Of a DNA stretch of 5,512 bases, positions 1-5,418 are shown piece by piece; the stretch's first letter is position 1, and each line of letters begins with the position of its first letter. The notes under the pieces were generated by a model, which saw nothing but the letters and a program-made list of their open reading frames with translations, was not told the origin of the DNA and ran no database searches. The translations under genes were made by a program, and so were the position numbers. The stretch lies in the NCBI GenBank assembly GCA_030621975.1, contig JAUXGQ010000161.1, positions 1-5,512 of the forward strand, in the 5' to 3' direction. This DNA is from Gammaproteobacteria bacterium. GTDB lineage: Bacteria; Pseudomonadota; Gammaproteobacteria; Chromatiales; Chromatiaceae.

Positions 1-91
1 AGGCGGCGAGGGTATTGGAGCTCAACCCCCGTTCCATCCACAAGGCATCTGCAAAGGCCTCGATTAAGGAATCATCCGCCGCGTCTCTCAA
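1..91 (-). CDS. xerD: Site-specific tyrosine recombinase XerD, N-terminal fragment (runs off window)
   Basis: XerD and XerC resolve chromosome dimers at dif sites in the cytoplasm. Only the first 30 residues are present; the gene continues past base 1. The translation contains ADALWMERGLSSNTLAA, which lines up with the start of E. coli XerD (DALWLEKNLAENTLNAY), the first helices of the core-binding (SAM-like) domain. No ATG or GTG lies in frame before this homology. The best start is TTG at 91-89, preceded by GAGGGG (minus strand, 104-99) with 7 bases of spacing; another TTG at 97-95 is too close to that site. The start lies inside the end of ogt (about 20 nt overlap), which suggests translational coupling in the operon. 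The catalytic Arg/His/Tyr residues are outside the window, so activity cannot be judged. XerC is a less likely alternative. The identification rests on a short but characteristic match. Confidence 0.78.
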   Translation of the reverse strand, partial: MRDAADDSLIEAFADALWMERGLSSNTLAA

Positions 92-596
92 GTTCAATCC
101 CCTCGTGTTCAAGCAGCCAGCGCTTGACGGCAAGCGGCCTGCCCCCTGTGCGCCCGGCGTAACCGCCTACGCCACCGGCCGCCACCACGCGGTGGCAGGG
201 TACCACAATGGGACAGGGATTGGCCCTGCAGGCGTTGCCCACCGCCCGGGGGCTGGTATTCAATGCCTGCGCCAGCTGACCATAGGTCGTCGAGGTCCCT
301 GCGGGAATTCTTTGCAGTTGCTCCCAGACGGTGCGCTGAAAATCCGTACCCTGCAGATCCAGCGGCAAGTCGAAGACCCAGGCAGGATCGGAAAAGTATC
401 TCTGCAACTGCTCCCCGACACGGCGGGCGATGCCGTTGAGGTCGTGGACTGCCGAAGACCCTGCGGTCTGAAAACGTATTCCCGTCAGATACCGCGCAGC
501 CGTCAGCAGAACCAGGGGGCCAAGGGGACTGGAAAGGCGGAAACTCTTTAGCGACCCCGCGCTTTCTTTTGCCCTGTTACCCGGATCCGGCGTCAC
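72..596 (-). CDS. ogt: Methylated-DNA--protein-cysteine S-methyltransferase (O6-alkylguanine DNA alkyltransferase)
   Basis: This is a suicide DNA-repair protein that moves the alkyl group from O6-methylguanine (and O4-methylthymine) to its own cysteine. It has 174 residues, close to E. coli Ogt (171). The N-terminal RNase-H-like part spans about residues 18-80. The C-terminal DNA-binding/catalytic domain spans about 85-168. Visible landmarks are FQRTVW (86-91), Tyr105 in TTYGQLA, the base-flipping Arg117 in PRAVGNACR, the Asn hinge in NPCPI (126-130), and the active-site motif PCHRV (133-137) with acceptor Cys134. WLLEHEG at 160-166 supplies the conserved Glu163. No AdaA-type regulatory domain is fused, so it is a stand-alone enzyme. 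The start is GTG at 596-594, overlapping the upstream lipoprotein stop as GTGA. GGAAG lies 4 nt upstream inside the lipoprotein gene, supporting coupled translation. xerD begins within its 3' end. All key residues are intact. Confidence 0.96.
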   Translation of the reverse strand: MTPDPGNRAKESAGSLKSFRLSSPLGPLVLLTAARYLTGIRFQTAGSSAVHDLNGIARRVGEQLQRYFSDPAWVFDLPLDLQGTDFQRTVWEQLQRIPAGTSTTYGQLAQALNTSPRAVGNACRANPCPIVVPCHRVVAAGGVGGYAGRTGGRPLAVKRWLLEHEGIELERRGG

Positions 597-1159
597 TGTT
601 CTTCCGGCAGCACAATCGTCGCCTTCTCCCCCAGCGCCACCCGCATTTCATTGATGGAGACCTCTATCGCATTCGGCGGGTCATCCATCCCCCCGCGGCA
701 GGTCATCATGTACATACCCGGTTGCGCATCGGACTCAAGCTTCATGCGCACCGTGCGCATGACCATGGAGGGCCCTGAATCCATCCCCCCGCTGTCCGCG
801 AGCAGCCACCGGCTGGCGTACTGCACGGGTCTGGAGCGGACGATCTCTTCGTCCCGACGCCGCACCTGGACGATGGTGTAGCTGCCGGGTTGGATCAGCT
901 GAGGCATCTCATCCACCGTATACAACTCGAAGTTGCAACTCGGGAAGTATCTATCCAAGTCGCCATACGAGACCGTTTCGCCCCGCTGCAGAAATACCCG
1001 CGCCCAGCCGCCAGGTACGGTGAGCTTCTGATTGATCCTGACCACAGTCCCCACCGGCGGCATGTAGAAACGGGAGCTGGGATCTGGTTCTATGGTGATC
1101 ATCTGGCCGCAGCCCACAAGACCAAGACCGATGGCGCATGTCCAAAGACAATTTTTCAT
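593..1159 (-). CDS. Small outer-membrane-type lipoprotein of unknown function, first gene of the ogt-xerD operon
   Basis: I do not recognise a named family. The 188-residue product begins with a short signal peptide (MKNCLWTCAIG...) ending in a lipobox LVGC, so lipidated Cys17 would be the mature N-terminus. Residue +2 is Gly, not Asp, which predicts Lol-dependent sorting to the outer membrane. The mature part of about 172 residues has no further membrane segment and looks beta-rich, with alternating hydrophobic residues (GTVVRINQKLTV, YTIVQVRRR, MVMRTVRMKLES). It contains two cysteines, Cys75 (FPSCNFEL) and Cys154 (MMTCRGG), which could form a periplasmic disulfide. The ATG is preceded by AGAGGAGG with 9 nt spacing, a strong ribosome binding site. 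Its stop overlaps the ogt GTG by the GTGA arrangement, so it is likely co-transcribed with ogt and xerD. Nothing in the sequence links it to DNA repair. The gene is well supported; its function is unknown. Confidence 0.87.
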   Translation of the reverse strand: MKNCLWTCAIGLGLVGCGQMITIEPDPSSRFYMPPVGTVVRINQKLTVPGGWARVFLQRGETVSYGDLDRYFPSCNFELYTVDEMPQLIQPGSYTIVQVRRRDEEIVRSRPVQYASRWLLADSGGMDSGPSMVMRTVRMKLESDAQPGMYMMTCRGGMDDPPNAIEVSINEMRVALGEKATIVLPEEQ

Positions 1160-1355
1160 GGGAAGCTGCCTCCTCTCTTCAGGAAGTTAGATTTCGCGTG
1201 TAGGTACCGATCCCAACCCAAGCCGGGATGAGATTCCATGTCAGGTCAAGCGTAGTATCCTGCCTCTCAATACGTCGCAGGGAAGCGAAGGGATCAATGC
1301 CGTCAGGGGCATTCTCTCGCTACCCGAAGTCTTCCACAAGTGCCTGCTTGAAAGA

Positions 1356-1373
1356 ACCACCGACAACGGTGGT
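1356..1373. repeat. Perfect 7-bp hairpin next to the repeat element
   Basis: ACCACCG and CGGTGGT form a perfect 7-bp stem around an ACAA loop. Read on the minus strand it is followed by TTCTTTC, giving it some look of a weak intrinsic terminator for leftward transcripts. No minus-strand gene lies immediately upstream, so it could instead be an old terminator, a protein-binding palindrome, or part of the flanking mobile DNA. It ends 4 bp before the outer terminal repeat. Confidence 0.4.
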
Positions 1374-1377
1374 CAGC

Positions 1378-1536
1378 CCCGAATGGCACTTATTAAGGAA
1401 TAAGTCTCCGTCATCCCGGCGCAGGCCGGGATCCAGAACCGTCGCCAGTGGTACTTTCCCTGGATTCCGGCCTGCGCCGGAATGACGAATAAGCTGCTTA
1501 GAAAGTCATGTACGGCTTAAGTAAGTGCCATTCGGG
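1378..1536. mobile_element. MITE-like element with 15-bp perfect terminal inverted repeats
   Basis: CCCGAATGGCACTTA at 1378-1392 is repeated exactly in inverse orientation at 1522-1536. The match continues imperfectly inward: TTAAG on the left and, one base further in, CTTAA on the right. The unit is 159 bp, carries no transposase, and encloses a second inverted repeat at 1410-1486. This is the form of a non-autonomous element or an internally deleted insertion sequence. From memory the ends resemble those of some IS4-family elements, but I cannot confirm this. No clear target-site duplication is visible just outside the ends. Its right end lies only 27 bp before the start of the transporter gene, so it may carry or alter that gene's promoter. 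Confidence 0.6.
1410..1486. repeat. REP/BIME-like pair of inverted hairpins
   Basis: Two 27-bp arms (1410-1436 and 1460-1486) are inverted copies of each other differing at only 2 positions. Each arm is itself palindromic: CCCGGC/GCCGGG around GCAG on the left and TTCCGGC/GCCGGAA around CTGC on the right. Two hairpins facing each other across a short spacer (23 bp) is the usual BIME arrangement of REP sequences, which are dispersed in many proteobacterial genomes and mobilised by RAYT (TnpA-REP) transposases. No RAYT gene is present in the window. Spurious protein reading of this repeat explains an open frame across it. Confidence 0.8.
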
Positions 1537-1563
1537 CCAGCACCCTTATAGGCGTCACGCGTC

Positions 1564-3786
1564 ATGTCCACAGAAACCCAGACCATGAGTCAACCAGGCG
1601 CTAAACCCCGCAAGGGTTGGCGTCCCAGCCTTTCCACCAGCATCTTGATCGGCCTGGTATCGGGGATCGCCACGGGTATCTTTTTCGGCGAGCTCTGTGC
1701 TCCGCTGCAGGTCGTAGGGGACGGCTTCATCAAGCTGCTGCAGATGACCATCCTTCCCTACATCGTAGTTTCACTGATACTGGGCATTGGCAGTCTGGAT
1801 GCGGGACAGGCCCGTAACATGGCCATCAAGGCAGGCAAGCTGCTGCTCCTGTTCTGGCTGATCTCCTACGTTTTCATACTCGGCATTCCCCTGGCCTTTC
1901 CCACCTGGCAATCGGCCTCGTTCTTCAGCGAGGCCATGATAGAGCCGACCCAGGAGGTCGATTTCCTGAGACTCTATATCCCGGCCAACCCCTTTTATTC
2001 TATGGCCAACACCATCGTGCCCGCCGTGGTCCTGTTCTGCATCCTGCTCGGGGTGGCCCTGATCGGCATGCAGGACAAGACCACCTTGCTGCAGACGCTG
2101 TCCACCCTCTCTCAGGCCCTGATCAGGGTCACGGATCTGGTGGTCAAGCTCACCCCCATCGGCGTGTTCGCCATCGCCGCGGCCGCCGCAGGGACCATGA
2201 GCGTCGCGGAGTTCGGCAAGCTGCAGGTCTATCTGCTGAGCTTCAACGCCGCGGTGCTGGTGCTGACCTTCTGGGTGCTGCCGATGCTGTTGACGGTGGC
2301 CACCCCGTTTCGTTACCGGGATGTGGTCGGCATGTCGCGGGCCGCCCTGATCACCGCGTTCGCTACCGGTAATCTGTTTGTCGTGCTGGCCGTGCTCATG
2401 GAGAACTGCAGGCAGCTGTTCAGGGAGTACGGGCTGGAAAAGGAGGAAACCGATTTTTATATCGGGATCCTCATCCCGGTATCGTTCAACTTTCCCAATA
2501 TCGGCAAGCTGTTGATGCTGGTTTTCATACCCTTCGCCGGTTGGTATTCAGGCAACGAAATGGCGGGCAGCGATTACCCCACCTTTGTGATAGCCGGGCT
2601 GTTGAGCTTTTTCGGAGGCGTGGACGTGGCCATGCCCTTCATGCTCGATCTGATGCAGGTCCCGGTCGACCTGTATCAGTTGTATCTGGTCACCGGCGTG
2701 GTCAACGGCCGCTCCGCGACCCTGCTTGCCGCCATGAACCTCATCGTGTTCACCACCCTGGCAACCGCCATTCTCACCGGAACCTACCGGCTCAACAAGA
2801 AGCGTCTGCTCTCCTATGTCTCCATATCACTGGTACTCCTGATCGCTATGCTGGCGGGCCTGCGCCTGCATTTCCAATACAATATCGAGTATGAATATGC
2901 CGCGGATCGGGCGTTCGAGGAGATGCATCTCCTCGATCAGCCGGTAAAAAGCCGGGATGTTGTCTACTCGAAGGTAACCCCCGAACCGCCTGAGCCCGGC
3001 CAATCGGGGCTGGAGCGTATCCGTCAGCGCGGTTTTTTGAGGGTGGGTTACCTCCCTGATTCCCTGCCCTACGCCTACCGCAATAGAGAGGCCGCCATAG
3101 TAGGTTTCGACGCGGAGATGGCCCACGACCTGGCGCGCAATCTCGGTGTCGAGCTTGAGTTCGTGCGCTTGGACCGGAAGAATTATCTGAATCAGCTGCA
3201 GGCGGGCTACAGCGATATCCTGATGTCAGGGATCCCGGTTACACCGCGCGCCGCAGGGCGGGTTTCCTTCTCCCAGCCTCATTCGAATGAGACCATTGCC
3301 TTCATCGTCAAGGACCACCGGCGCGATGACTTCAGGACCTGGGAATTGATCAGGAACATGGAGAATCTCCGGGTGGGCCTGGTTATGGAACCCTTCGATG
3401 ATCTCGATTATTACGCGAATGAGGTCCGCCAACATCTGAGCAACGCCAGCGTCCAGGCCCTGGGGTCACCCAGGGCCTTCTTCAGAGAGCACGCCGATTC
3501 CCTGGACGCCCTGATCTACACCGCCGAGGGGGGAGGCGCCTGGACGGTTCTCTATCCCGACTACACCGTGGTGATCCCAAAACCCACCCTGCTTACAGTT
3601 CCGCTCGCCTATCCAGTCGCCAACCAGAACAAAGACCTGCTTGACTTCGTCAATGCCTGGATCAGTCTCAAGAAGGGCGACGGTATGATAAAGCAGTTTT
3701 TCGACCACTGGATCCTGGGGCATGGCGCCACCGCCCGGGAGCCACGCTGGTCGGTGCTGCGCAATGTGCTGGGTTGGGGCAATTGA
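1564..3786 (+). CDS. SDF-type cation:dicarboxylate/glutamate symporter fused to a family-3 solute-binding domain
   Basis: The 740-residue protein joins two families. Residues about 22-410 resemble the DctA/GltP (SDF) secondary carriers: FIKLLQMTILPYIVVSLILG (55-74), the LYIPANPF...VPAVVLF...LLGVALIG stretch (137-168), KLTPIGVFAI (195-204), a re-entrant hairpin region with TAFATGN (264-270), and a second hairpin and last helix (345-405). A positive cluster YRLNKKRL (408-415) is followed by an extra helix (about 416-434). This would carry the chain to the periplasm, where residues about 481-718 form a family-3 binding protein: GLERIRQRGFLRVGYLPDSL, VGFDAEMA (513-520), DILMSGIPVTPR (551-562), SFSQPH (568-573), and a second lobe from LRVGLV (602). 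Carriers of this family are normally about 400-450 residues and stand alone. The SDF cation/substrate motifs are altered (see findings), so the coupling ion and substrate are uncertain. An in-frame TAG at 1549-1551 fixes the start at or after 1564; the ribosome site is weak. Both family assignments are firm; the role is inferred. Confidence 0.9.
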   Translation: MSTETQTMSQPGAKPRKGWRPSLSTSILIGLVSGIATGIFFGELCAPLQVVGDGFIKLLQMTILPYIVVSLILGIGSLDAGQARNMAIKAGKLLLLFWLISYVFILGIPLAFPTWQSASFFSEAMIEPTQEVDFLRLYIPANPFYSMANTIVPAVVLFCILLGVALIGMQDKTTLLQTLSTLSQALIRVTDLVVKLTPIGVFAIAAAAAGTMSVAEFGKLQVYLLSFNAAVLVLTFWVLPMLLTVATPFRYRDVVGMSRAALITAFATGNLFVVLAVLMENCRQLFREYGLEKEETDFYIGILIPVSFNFPNIGKLLMLVFIPFAGWYSGNEMAGSDYPTFVIAGLLSFFGGVDVAMPFMLDLMQVPVDLYQLYLVTGVVNGRSATLLAAMNLIVFTTLATAILTGTYRLNKKRLLSYVSISLVLLIAMLAGLRLHFQYNIEYEYAADRAFEEMHLLDQPVKSRDVVYSKVTPEPPEPGQSGLERIRQRGFLRVGYLPDSLPYAYRNREAAIVGFDAEMAHDLARNLGVELEFVRLDRKNYLNQLQAGYSDILMSGIPVTPRAAGRVSFSQPHSNETIAFIVKDHRRDDFRTWELIRNMENLRVGLVMEPFDDLDYYANEVRQHLSNASVQALGSPRAFFREHADSLDALIYTAEGGGAWTVLYPDYTVVIPKPTLLTVPLAYPVANQNKDLLDFVNAWISLKKGDGMIKQFFDHWILGHGATAREPRWSVLRNVLGWGN

Positions 3787-3827
3787 TGGACAATTGGCAT
3801 ACCGATTTGACCTGACGAGTGTTTATC

Positions 3828-3850
3828 CCTCTCCAAAGGGCGAGGAGTTT
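3828..3850. terminator. Possible weak terminator hairpin in the convergent spacer
   Basis: CCTC...GAGG (3828-3831 and 3842-3845) with an inner CC/GG pair around an AAAG loop forms an imperfect 7-position stem with one mismatch, followed on the plus strand by AGTTT. It lies 41 bp after the transporter stop. The T-tract is short, so termination strength is doubtful. It also resembles common dispersed CCCTCTCC/GGAGAGGG-type repeats. Confidence 0.3.
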
Positions 3851-3904
3851 ACGAATCCCCTGTCGGGTTCCCTAAGCGATCACCGGCCTCACCCCCGTTT
3901 CACG

Positions 3905-3923
3905 CCAGGATCACGATCCCTGG
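3905..3923. terminator. Imperfect palindrome downstream of gltS
   Basis: CCAGGATCACGATCCCTGG is an inverted repeat (CCAG/CTGG, then GATC/GATC) with one bulged base. It lies 37 bp beyond the gltS stop codon in the direction of gltS transcription. No run of T follows on either strand, so it is not a textbook intrinsic terminator. It could be a Rho-dependent 3'-end stabilising hairpin or a chance palindrome. Confidence 0.28.
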
Positions 3924-3960
3924 TGAGAAATGGGGACTGGTAACGAGATGGTGGGGTTGG

Positions 3961-5175
3961 TCAGAACCTGTTCAGAAAGAACTGAATCGTGAAAGCGTTG
4001 ACGATATCGATAAAAAAGGCGGCTACCAGCGGAACGATGATGAAGGCCAGATGGGAGGCGCCGTAGCGCGTAGTCACGGCCGTCATGTTCGCCATGGCGG
4101 TCGCCGTGGATCCCATGGTTATGCCCCCAAAACCCGAGCACACCACCGCTGCATCGTAGTCCCGGCCCATGATGCGGAAGATCACGAAGAGGGTCACGAC
4201 CAACGCAATCAGAAACTGCGCCAGCATGATCGCCAGCAGGGGGCCGGCCAGCTCGATGATTACCCAGAGCTGCATGCTCATCAGCGACATGGCCAGAAAT
4301 ACGCCCAGGGAGACATCGGCGATCAATGACATGGCCGTGCTCCTGCTCGGCCAACCGAACTTGGGCAGTACCCTGGGAAGGGTGTTGGTGAGCAGAATAC
4401 CCCCGAACAGACAGGTGACGAACAGCGGCAGCCTGAAACCGGCCTGTTCCAGGGCCTCGTTCAGCGCGAGCCCCACAATGGCGCTCAAGTGGATGGCCAG
4501 AATCGCGTTCAGGAAGGACTTGTAGTCCACCTTGCTGTGTTCCTGCTCCAAGGACACGCCAACGTCCGGCGCCTCCACCTTCTTGGGCTCGAGCTTGTGC
4601 TTGGCGATGAGGTACTTGGCGACGGGTCCGCCCATGAGGCTCGCAAGCACCAGCCCGAAGGTTGCGCTGGCGATGCCGATCTCCATGGCATTGGTGATGC
4701 CGTAATCCTGGGCAAAGGTCGGGGCCCAGGCAATGGCGGTTCCGTGACCGCCGATCAGGGAGACGGTACCGGCCAGCAACCCCTCAGGGCCGGTTGCACC
4801 GAAGAGTCCGGCAATCGAGAGTGCCGTGGCGTTCTGCACGAACATGTAGACGATGGTGGCGGTGAGCAGGATGGCCAGAGGACGCCCGCCTGCCAGCAGG
4901 TCGCTGAGCTTGGAGTTGATCCCGATGGTCGTGAAGAAATAGACCAGCAAAACGTCCCGTGCGGTGAGTTCGAAATCCATTTCAACCTCGGCGGCGAAAT
5001 AGAGCACCGTAAACAGCAGCGAAAACAACAACCCGCCGGTGACCGGCTCGGGGATGTTGAAGTCTCTCAAGAATGGGATCTTGCGATTGAAGTACTTGCC
5101 GACGAAAAGCACGATTATGGCGATCGTCGCGGTGAAAAAGGGCTCTATGTGAAGCGTACCATCCACGAAGTCCAC
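3961..5175 (-). CDS. gltS: Sodium/glutamate symporter GltS
   Basis: This is an inner-membrane carrier (ESS family) that couples Na+ entry to glutamate uptake. The 404-residue product matches E. coli GltS (401 residues) along its length. Numbered from the GTG start, landmarks are IPEPVTGG (41-48), FFTTIGIN (80-87), GGHGTAIAW (142-150), ATFGLVLASLMGGPVAKY (171-188), a hydrophilic central loop (about 189-220), LGVFLAMSLMSMQLW (290-304), MGRDYDAAV (336-344), GSTATAMANM (355-364) and VPLVAAFFIDIVNA (381-394). The two halves, each with a glycine-rich re-entrant segment, reflect the inverted-repeat fold of the family. The open frame extends upstream to a TTG at 5301, but those 42 extra residues are hydrophilic and unlike GltS. 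GTG at 5175-5173 has AGGAG 8 nt upstream and gives the expected N-terminus (VDFVDGTLHIEPFF). It is convergent with the SDF fusion gene and intact. Confidence 0.95.
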   Translation of the reverse strand: MDFVDGTLHIEPFFTATIAIIVLFVGKYFNRKIPFLRDFNIPEPVTGGLLFSLLFTVLYFAAEVEMDFELTARDVLLVYFFTTIGINSKLSDLLAGGRPLAILLTATIVYMFVQNATALSIAGLFGATGPEGLLAGTVSLIGGHGTAIAWAPTFAQDYGITNAMEIGIASATFGLVLASLMGGPVAKYLIAKHKLEPKKVEAPDVGVSLEQEHSKVDYKSFLNAILAIHLSAIVGLALNEALEQAGFRLPLFVTCLFGGILLTNTLPRVLPKFGWPSRSTAMSLIADVSLGVFLAMSLMSMQLWVIIELAGPLLAIMLAQFLIALVVTLFVIFRIMGRDYDAAVVCSGFGGITMGSTATAMANMTAVTTRYGASHLAFIIVPLVAAFFIDIVNAFTIQFFLNRF

Positions 5176-5183
5176 TGTTTTTG

Positions 5184-5188
5184 CTCCT
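5184..5188 (-). promoter_or_regulatory. Ribosome binding site that decides the gltS start
   Basis: AGGAG on the minus strand lies 8 nt before the GTG at 5175-5173. No comparable site precedes the upstream TTG at 5301, and homology to GltS begins only at the GTG, so this site sets the start. Confidence 0.75.
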
Positions 5189-5275
5189 GGTAATGAATGT
5201 TCAACAGCTCGATCGTCTTCGCCGATTGCCCCTCTGTGGGAAGGTACAGAATCGGCTGATGGCTGCGGGACGCAA

Positions 5276-5284
5276 ATCATACCA
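5276..5284 (-). promoter_or_regulatory. Candidate extended -10 promoter element for gltS
   Basis: The minus strand reads TGGTATGAT, matching the extended -10 pattern TGnTATAAT with one mismatch. No good -35 box lies at 16-18 bp (TTGGGC is present but only 14 bp away). Transcription would start near 5269 and leave a leader of about 94 nt before the GTG. This is a motif match only. Confidence 0.35.
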
Positions 5285-5339
5285 CCACCGCGCACGCCCA
5301 ACGAATTAGAGCGGGGTCACTATGATTTGAGATGTACGG

Positions 5340-5398
5340 GTGGAAATGTAGGCTGGGGCTTGCCCCAGCTCTTTGTTTCGCGAGCCTACATTTGCCAC
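5340..5398. repeat. Composite palindrome: long-armed inverted repeat enclosing a strong hairpin
   Basis: GTGGAAATGTAGGCT (5340-5354) is repeated inverted as AGCCTACATTTGCCAC (5383-5398), differing by one inserted base. Inside it, GCTGGGGC/GCCCCAGC (5352-5369) forms a separate 8-bp stem around TT. The two structures share bases 5352-5354, so they partly exclude each other. It lies between the start of gltS and the insertion-sequence end. It looks like a dispersed intergenic repeat, not a terminator, as no T-run follows. Confidence 0.6.
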
Positions 5399-5418
5399 GA
5401 CAACCTCCGACGTAAGTA

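Larger units (their letters stand above)
1160..1563. other. Gene-free divergent intergenic region rich in palindromes
   Basis: This 404-bp stretch separates the divergent lipoprotein operon and the transporter fusion gene, so it must hold promoters for both. I could not find a convincing -35/-10 pair for either direction. It contains a small inverted repeat (AATGCC/GGCATT, 1296-1313), a 7-bp-stem hairpin (1356-1373), and the nested repeat at 1378-1536. Open frames here have no usable start codon, or their translation is simply the repeat read as protein (the RRRPGS...FRPAPE type), so I do not call a gene. Confidence 0.7.

Noticed and set aside
15..551. 178-residue plus-strand open frame antisense to ogt
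   Set aside because: It is the shadow of ogt, whose catalytic motifs are unmistakable on the other strand.
1240..1260. TTGACC on the minus strand as a -35 box for the lipoprotein operon
   Set aside because: No acceptable -10 hexamer lies 16-18 bp downstream.
1384..1398. TGGCAC as the -24 half of a sigma-54 promoter for the fusion gene
   Set aside because: No TTGC-type -12 half follows at the right distance, and the bases belong to the terminal repeat.
1182..1403. Open frames on both strands in codon register (plus strand 1191-1403 ending IKE-stop; minus strand 1319-1182), with protein-like composition that suggested a transposase remnant
   Set aside because: Neither has an ATG, GTG or TTG at a useful place, they mirror each other, and I cannot match either to a family. 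A BLASTX of this stretch against IS4-family transposases would settle it.
1228..1485. 85-residue plus-strand open frame in the intergenic region
   Set aside because: Its C-terminal third is the REP-like repeat read as protein and no family resemblance or ribosome site is seen.
1410..1486. CRISPR-like or tRNA-like structure
   Set aside because: There are only two copies in inverted orientation, with no direct repeat-spacer pattern and no cloverleaf; the REP/BIME form explains it.
4489..5193. 234-residue plus-strand open frame antisense to gltS
   Set aside because: It is hydrophilic, repetitive in composition and mirrors the conserved membrane protein GltS.
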